Assembly: GCA_963697695.1 (NCBI GenBank)
Contig: OY969094.1
Coordinates: 434,001-498,000, forward strand
Direction: 5' to 3'
DNA length: 64,000 nucleotides
Source of the DNA: VRUE01 sp963697695
GTDB lineage: Bacteria; Actinomycetota; Thermoleophilia; Solirubrobacterales; 70-9
The notes under the pieces were generated by a model. The model made no database searches, was not told the origin of the DNA, and saw only the letters and a program-made list of their open reading frames with translations. Positions 59,290-64,000 of this stretch are shown piece after piece. The position numbers and the translations under genes were made by a program. The first letter of the stretch is position 1. Each line of letters opens with the position of its first letter.

Positions 59290-60264
59290 CTAACGCCCGA
59301 TCGACTGCTGATACAGCGTGAACCCAATCCCCGAACAAACCGCAGCCACGATCCAGAAGCGGAGCATGATCTTGGTCTCCGACCAGGCCATCATCTCGAA
59401 ATGGTGGTGCAGCGGCGCCATCAGCAGGACCCTGCGGCGGAACGTCTTGAAGGAGAAGACCTGGATCGCCACCGAGAGCGCCTCGATGACGAAGATGCCG
59501 CCGATGATGATCAGCAGCACCTCGGTCTGGGTCATCACGGCGAGGGCGCCGATCGCGCCGCCGAGGCCGAGCGAGCCGGTGTCCCCCATGAAGATCGAGG
59601 CCGGGAAGGCGTTGAACCAGAGGAAGCCGACGCAGGCGCCGACGAGGCAGGCAGAGAGCAGGGCCAGGTTCTGCTGTTCGTTGGTGACGAAGGCGATCGC
59701 CGTGTAGGCGAGCAGGACGATCGCGCAGGAGCCGGCGGCGAGGCCGTCGAGGCCGTCGGTGAGGTTGACGCCGTTGGAGGTGCCGGCGATGACGAGGAAG
59801 ACGAGGACGAAGTAGAGGACGGGGCCGAGGTCGAGGCTGGCGTCGCCGATCCGGAACTCGAGCACCGGCTCCAGCCCCACCTCGTGGCGCGCCACCCACC
59901 AGAGGGCGAGCGCGAGGAAGACCTGGAGGAGCAGCTTCCAGCGGGCAGAGAGCCCGAGCGAGCGCCGCTTGACGATCTTGATGAAGTCGTCGGCGAAACC
60001 GATTCCCGCGCAGCCGAGCGCGACGCCGAAGACCGCCAGGCTCTGCGCATCGCGGTCGGAAAGGACGAGGTAGGGGACGCAGATCGAGGCGAAGACGATC
60101 AGCCCGCCCATCGTCGGCGTCCCCGCCTTGGCGTGGTGCTCCTCCGGCCCGTCCTCGCGGATGTGCTGGCCGAACTCCTTCACCCGCAGGTACTCGATGA
60201 ACTTGGGGCCGAGGAAGATGCAGATCAGCATCGCCGCCATCCCGGCGATCAGCACTTCACCCAT
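59290..60264 (-). CDS. mraY: Phospho-N-acetylmuramoyl-pentapeptide transferase
   Basis: MraY moves phospho-MurNAc-pentapeptide to undecaprenyl phosphate, making lipid I. The 324-residue membrane protein has about ten helices and the motifs AGTPTMGGLIVF, FADDFIKIVKRRSLGLSARW, GVNLTDGLDGLAAG and LMAPLHHHFEMMAWSETKI, with the metal-binding Asp residues and His cluster intact. The ATG at 60264 lies eight bases inside the end of murF. The 3' end is five bases from repeat C. Confidence 0.97.
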   Translation of the reverse strand: MGEVLIAGMAAMLICIFLGPKFIEYLRVKEFGQHIREDGPEEHHAKAGTPTMGGLIVFASICVPYLVLSDRDAQSLAVFGVALGCAGIGFADDFIKIVKRRSLGLSARWKLLLQVFLALALWWVARHEVGLEPVLEFRIGDASLDLGPVLYFVLVFLVIAGTSNGVNLTDGLDGLAAGSCAIVLLAYTAIAFVTNEQQNLALLSACLVGACVGFLWFNAFPASIFMGDTGSLGLGGAIGALAVMTQTEVLLIIIGGIFVIEALSVAIQVFSFKTFRRRVLLMAPLHHHFEMMAWSETKIMLRFWIVAAVCSGIGFTLYQQSIGR

Positions 60265-61591
60265 CGAGCAGCTCCTCCAGGGTGACCGCGACGGCCTCGA
60301 GGCCGGCGGAGCGGGAGCCCTTGACCAGGATCGTGTCGCCGGCTTCGACCTGTGCGGCAAGCAGCTCCGCCGCCTCCTCGGGATCCCCGACCAGCTCGTC
60401 GGGGTCGTAGTCGCGGGCGGGCTCGCCGACCCCGATCAGCAGGTCGACGCCTTCGGCGCGAGCGCCGGCACCGATTTCTCGGTGGTACCCGGCGGCACCG
60501 GAGCCCAGCTCCGCCATCTCGCCCAAGACGGCGATCCGCCGCTCTCCATCGAGGGAGGCGAGGTGGCTGAGCGCGGCGCGCATCGAGACTGGGTTGGCGT
60601 TGTAGCAGTCGTTCACCAGGACGATCCCGTCACCCAGCTCGAGGCGCTCGCCCCGGAAGCGGGAAAAACCTATGTTTGCAGCGCGATCGGCCATCTCGGC
60701 GAGCGGCGCACCCAGCGCCACTCCGGCCGCGACCGCAGCCAGAGCGTTCTCCAGGTTGTGCGCCTCGGCGAAGGGGAAATGGAAGAGCTGGCGCCCCGCC
60801 GGGGTCGCGATCAGCGCTTCGGTGACGCCCCCCTCAACCCCGCTCTCGACCGCCTCGACGTCGCCTCCGGCGCCGAAGCGGATCAGCCGCGGCGCCTGCC
60901 CGAGATGGGGCTCCAGCTCCCCAGCCGCGACCGGGACGACAGCGGCGCCCTGCACGGGCAGCGCAGCCAGGATCTCCGCCTTTGCCGCCGCGATTGCCTC
61001 GACCGAGCCGAGCAGCTCGACGTGCACCGGGCCGACGTTGGTGATCACCGCCACCTCGGGCTCGGCGATCGCCGCCAGCTCGGCGATCTGGCCCACGCCG
61101 CGCATCGCCATCTCCAGCACCATGACCTCGGTGTCCTCCGGCGCTTCGAGAACGGTCAGCGGCAGGCCGATCTCCGTGTTGAGGTTCTCGCGGTTGGCGT
61201 GCACCTCGCCGGGCAGCAGTGCGCGAGCGATGTCCTTGACCGAGGTCTTGCCCACCGATCCCGTCACCCCGACGACCCGGGCGCCGAGAGTGCGGTGCCA
61301 AGCGCGCGCCAGGCCCTGTAGGGCGCCGAGCGAATCTGGCACGGCGAAGACCCAGGCCCCGGAGAGCCCGGCGGCATGAGCCGGACCGACCACCGCGCCC
61401 CAGGCGCCGGCCTCGATCGCCGCCGCCGCGAACTCGCCGCCGTCGACTCGCGCGCCGGGCAGGCCGAAGAAGAGGTCGCCCACCTCAACCTCCCCCGAGG
61501 CGATAACCGCCCGCCGCGGAGACCCGGACTCCCCCTCGGCGACGATCTCGGCCCCGATCGCCACCGCAATCTCCTCGGCGGTCAACCTCAA
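60257..61591 (-). CDS. murF: UDP-N-acetylmuramoyl-tripeptide--D-alanyl-D-alanine ligase
   Basis: MurF adds D-Ala-D-Ala to complete the pentapeptide precursor. The 444-residue protein has the N-terminal domain (LTAEEIAVAIGAE, VEVGDLFFGLPGARVDG), the ATP loop GVTGSVGKTSVKDIARALL, NRENLNTEIGLPLTVLEA and YNANPVSMRAAL. The initiation codon appears to be TTG at 61591, overlapping the murE stop as TTGA; no ATG or GTG is available at the right place. It overlaps mraY by eight bases. Confidence 0.96.
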   Translation of the reverse strand: MRLTAEEIAVAIGAEIVAEGESGSPRRAVIASGEVEVGDLFFGLPGARVDGGEFAAAAIEAGAWGAVVGPAHAAGLSGAWVFAVPDSLGALQGLARAWHRTLGARVVGVTGSVGKTSVKDIARALLPGEVHANRENLNTEIGLPLTVLEAPEDTEVMVLEMAMRGVGQIAELAAIAEPEVAVITNVGPVHVELLGSVEAIAAAKAEILAALPVQGAAVVPVAAGELEPHLGQAPRLIRFGAGGDVEAVESGVEGGVTEALIATPAGRQLFHFPFAEAHNLENALAAVAAGVALGAPLAEMADRAANIGFSRFRGERLELGDGIVLVNDCYNANPVSMRAALSHLASLDGERRIAVLGEMAELGSGAAGYHREIGAGARAEGVDLLIGVGEPARDYDPDELVGDPEEAAELLAAQVEAGDTILVKGSRSAGLEAVAVTLEELLDG

Positions 61592-63036
61592 AGCCGGCGC
61601 AGCTCCTCGCGGGCGACCTCACGATCGTCGAAGGGGATCTTGCGCCCGCCCTCGAACTCCTGGCCCTGCTCGTGGCCCTTGCCGGCGATCACGACCGAGT
61701 CGCCGGGCTGTGCCTCCCTCATCGCCAGGGCGATCGCGGCGCGCCGATCCGGCTCGACCTCGACCCCGCTGTTCTCGATCCCGGCGAGGATCTCGGCGAC
61801 GATCGCGTCCGGGTCCTCGGAACGCGGGTTGTCGGAGGTGACGATCGCCAGGTCCGAGTTCTCGCTGCCCGCCCGTCCCATCTTCGGCCGCTTGTCGCGG
61901 TCGCGGTCACCGCCGGCACCGAAGACGGCAATGACCCGTCCCGCCGTCAGCCGCCGGGCTGCCCGCAGCACGTTCTCCAGCGAGTCAGGGGTGTGGGCGT
62001 AGTCGACCAGGACCGCGAAGGGCTGCCCCTCGTCGATCGGCTCGAAGCGCCCCGGCACCCGCTCGGCCCGCTCCAGCGCCGCGGCGGCAACGCCCGCCTC
62101 GACCCCGAGTGCATTCGCCGTCGCAAACGCCCCCAGTGCATTGGCGACGTTGAAGTCCCCCGGCAACCGAGTCCGCACTTCCACTCTCCCGACGCTGAAA
62201 TGGGCCCCTTTCGCGTCGAAGGAGACGTCCTGGGCGGCGAAGTCGGCGGCGGCACCTGCGACAGCGAACGTCAGGCAGTCGAACTCATCCGCGAGCCGGC
62301 GACCGTAGGGATCGTCGACGTTGACGATCGAGGTCGCCGGCCCCATCTCGAACAGCTTGCGCTTGGAGAGGAAGTAGTCCTCCATGTCGCCGTGGAAGTC
62401 GAGGTGGTCCTGGGTCAGGTTGGTGAAAAGAGCCGCCTCGAAGTGGATCGCGTCGCAACGGTGCAGCGCCAGCGCATGGGAGGAGACCTCCATCGCACAG
62501 GCCCGGTCCCCCGCCTCGACCATGCGGCGAAAGGTGGCCTGCAGGTCGATCGCCTCGGGCGTCGTCCGCTCGACCGGCTCCTCGCTGCCGCCGACCACCT
62601 GCGCAACCGTCCCCATCAGCCCGCACTGGATGCCGGCTGCCTCGAGGATCTCCCGCAGCAGAAAGGCGGTCGTCGTCTTCCCATTCGTGCCCGTCACCCC
62701 GACCACGCGCAGCTCGCCGGTCGGATCGCCCCAGAACCGCGCCGCCAGCGGCGCCATCGCCGCCCGCGAATCGGGCACGACCACCTGTGCCACGTCGAGA
62801 TCCAGCTCCCGCTCCACCACCAACCCCACCGCTCCCGCCTCGACCGCCGCCGCAGCGAACTCATGCCCATCGACCTTCTCCCCCGGAACGCAGAAGAACA
62901 ACGTCCCGGGCCCCACTTTTCGGCTGTCATAAGCGAGCGAAGCAATCTCCGCATCAACATCTCCGCGGGTCGACCTCGCCTCTACGGCGCCGATCAGATC
63001 TTTCAGCTTCACCGTGGCCGATTCTAAGAAGGGCAT
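61588..63036 (-). CDS. murE: UDP-MurNAc-tripeptide ligase MurE (meso-DAP adding)
   Basis: MurE adds the third stem-peptide residue. The DNPRSEDP motif near the C-terminus is the one that selects meso-diaminopimelate, so the wall is predicted to be of DAP type. Other motifs are VTGTNGKTTTAFLLREIL, NLTQDHLDFHGDMEDY and LVDYAHTPDSLENVL. I use the ATG at 63036 (482 residues), which has GGGAGGGG six bases upstream; a GTG at 63012 just before KLKDLIGAVE is a good alternative. The ATG and its ribosome site lie inside the arm of repeat D. Confidence 0.95.
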   Translation of the reverse strand: MPFLESATVKLKDLIGAVEARSTRGDVDAEIASLAYDSRKVGPGTLFFCVPGEKVDGHEFAAAAVEAGAVGLVVERELDLDVAQVVVPDSRAAMAPLAARFWGDPTGELRVVGVTGTNGKTTTAFLLREILEAAGIQCGLMGTVAQVVGGSEEPVERTTPEAIDLQATFRRMVEAGDRACAMEVSSHALALHRCDAIHFEAALFTNLTQDHLDFHGDMEDYFLSKRKLFEMGPATSIVNVDDPYGRRLADEFDCLTFAVAGAAADFAAQDVSFDAKGAHFSVGRVEVRTRLPGDFNVANALGAFATANALGVEAGVAAAALERAERVPGRFEPIDEGQPFAVLVDYAHTPDSLENVLRAARRLTAGRVIAVFGAGGDRDRDKRPKMGRAGSENSDLAIVTSDNPRSEDPDAIVAEILAGIENSGVEVEPDRRAAIALAMREAQPGDSVVIAGKGHEQGQEFEGGRKIPFDDREVAREELRRL

Positions 63037-63137
63037 CGGGTGCCCCTCCCGGCGGCTTGTACTTTTTCGGCGTCTGGCAAGAGGCGCCAGCCGACGCGTC
63101 CCCACCGAAAAAGTTGAGCCGGGAGGGGTACCCGATG
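63034..63137. repeat. Palindromic repeat copy D before murE
   Basis: Arms of 20 bases (63034-63053 and 63118-63137) pair with a single mismatch, and pairing resumes through cttttt/aaaaag to about 63070 and 63105. The inner sequence is about 92% identical to copy C. The base next to the shared stem changes from C-G in copy C to T-A in copy D. The left arm holds the murE ATG and its ribosome binding sequence. Confidence 0.75.
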
Positions 63138-63139
63138 GC

Positions 63140-64000
63140 CTATTCGGGCGGAACCCCAAGGTAAGGCAAGGCAAAGTCTGCAATCTCACCGAACGCCGGT
63201 GCGGCCACCGACCCGCCGTAGATATCCCCCTGGGGCTGGTCGACGATCACCGAGACGAGCAGCTGCGGATCCTGCGCCGGGGCGAAGCCGATGAACGAGG
63301 CGACGTACTTGGTCTCCGAGTAGGTGCCGTTTTCGGCCACCTGCGCGGTGCCGGTCTTGCCGGCCAGGGTGTAACCGGGGACGCTGACCTCCGAGGCGGT
63401 GCCGCCGGGGGCGAGCACCCCCTCGAGCATCGTCCGCACCTCTTCGGCAACCGGAGCGGCGATCACGCGGTGTCCCTTCGGCATCTCCACCGGCTCGTCG
63501 CCGATCTCCTCGATCAGCTGCGGCCGTCGCAGGATGCCGCCATTGGCGATCGCCTGGTAGCCGGACATCATCTGCATCGGGGTCACCGAGAGCCCCTGGC
63601 CGAGAGGCAGGTTGCCTATCGTCGAGCCGGAGTATTCGTCCAGCGCCGGAACGATCCCCTGCTCCTCGGCCGGGAACTGAACCCCGGTCGGGCGGCCGAA
63701 GCCGAAGCGCTCGATCCAGCGGCTGAAGCGCTCGCTGCCTATCTGCTGGCCGATCGTGACTGCACCGACGTTCGAAGAGTGGGCGAGGATTTCGGCGACC
63801 GAGAGCGTTTCCGTTCCGCGCGGGTGGGACTCCTCGATGACCCGGTCCGCGACCTGGAGCGTCGGCGGTAGGGTGAAGGACGACATCGGCGTCACCAATT
63901 TGTCGTCGAGCGCCGCCGCAACGGTGAAGGCCTTGAAGGTCGAGCCGGGCTCGTAGGTAAAGCCGGTCGCGCGGTTGATCAGGTCCTCGTTGCTGGCGCT
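63140..64000 (-). CDS. ftsI: Penicillin-binding protein FtsI, C-terminal part
   Basis: The frame is open to the end of the window, so the N-terminal domains are outside. The visible 286 residues are the transpeptidase domain of a class B penicillin-binding protein: YEPGSTFKAFTVAAAL with the catalytic Ser (STFK), the SSN triad in LAHSSNVGAVTIGQQ, and the KTGT box in YTLAGKTGTAQVAENG. FtsI crosslinks septal peptidoglycan and works with FtsW. Its place upstream of murE is the normal dcw position. The stop is three bases beyond repeat D. Confidence 0.95.
   Translation of the reverse strand, partial: SASNEDLINRATGFTYEPGSTFKAFTVAAALDDKLVTPMSSFTLPPTLQVADRVIEESHPRGTETLSVAEILAHSSNVGAVTIGQQIGSERFSRWIERFGFGRPTGVQFPAEEQGIVPALDEYSGSTIGNLPLGQGLSVTPMQMMSGYQAIANGGILRRPQLIEEIGDEPVEMPKGHRVIAAPVAEEVRTMLEGVLAPGGTASEVSVPGYTLAGKTGTAQVAENGTYSETKYVASFIGFAPAQDPQLLVSVIVDQPQGDIYGGSVAAPAFGEIADFALPYLGVPPE

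Noticed and set aside
58405..60285. Long plus-strand frame across murD and mraY
   Set aside because: It is antisense to two conserved cell wall genes, and its translation crosses repeat C. It has an Arg-rich composition typical of a shadow frame.
1..64000. CRISPR arrays, phage genes, transposases
   Set aside because: No regularly spaced direct repeats, integrase, capsid or transposase motifs were found on either strand.

Overview
The window is high-GC, densely coded chromosomal DNA from an actinobacterium. I infer class Thermoleophilia (Solirubrobacterales-like) from several features: a meso-DAP type MurE inside a dcw cluster that has no ftsA between ftsQ and ftsZ, a bifunctional RibBA, a split glycine decarboxylase, Ku next to a stand-alone LigD polymerase, and very large secreted proteins rich in motifs such as GPVYLRSSS. 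No rRNA, tRNA, CRISPR array or complete insertion sequence was seen. Many adjacent genes overlap by GTGA, ATGA or TTGA, and GTG starts are common, so most operons look translationally coupled.

Layout. 1-1614: 3' part of an MMPL-type RND transporter. 1827-5544 (minus): riboflavin operon ribD-ribE-ribBA-ribH, then rpmB. 5621-9810 (plus): glycosyltransferase, flippase and cation/proton antiporter. 9909-15885 (minus): priA-def-fmt-rsmB, a zinc-ribbon protein and rpe. 15935-16438 (plus): a bacterial PH-domain membrane protein. 16469-25986 (minus): an accessory region with two small AT-rich secreted paralogues flanking a coupled pair of giant secreted proteins, plus a 54-bp relic of one giant gene and a decayed D-2-hydroxyacid dehydrogenase. 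26017-37791 (minus): a housekeeping and aromatic amino acid run, trpS-scpA-scpB-rluB-aroH-hisC-[leader peptide]-aroG-tyrA-aroA-cmk-der-metK. 37906-39504 (minus): a DHA2-type MFS exporter. 39643-40330 (minus): a third AT-rich secreted paralogue, frameshifted at a G7 tract. 40509-44229 (plus): membrane propeller protein, M14 peptidase, ECF sigma factor and membrane-anchored propeller (putative anti-sigma). 44321-46142 (plus): Ku and LigD polymerase. 46139-50729 (minus): gcvT-gcvH-gcvPA-gcvPB. 50768-51247 (plus): a GNAT acetyltransferase. 51326-64000 (minus): the division and cell wall cluster ftsI(partial)-murE-murF-mraY-murD-ftsW-murG-murC-murB-ftsQ-ftsZ.

The most interesting signals are regulatory or accessory. 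(1) The three AT-rich secreted paralogues share a promoter architecture and a 5'-UTR made of a hairpin of differing sequence but equal position, followed by a conserved ACCGTARCTCA box. (2) The DAHP synthase gene aroG is preceded by a 27-residue leader peptide ending in a run rich in Phe, Tyr and Trp, then by mutually exclusive RNA pairings: a classic attenuator layout. (3) A roughly 100-bp palindromic element occurs twice inside the dcw operon, just before murD and murE, with compensatory changes at the stem base. (4) One giant secreted protein carries a six-repeat YWTD-like beta-propeller that appears to have been inserted into an otherwise continuous domain.
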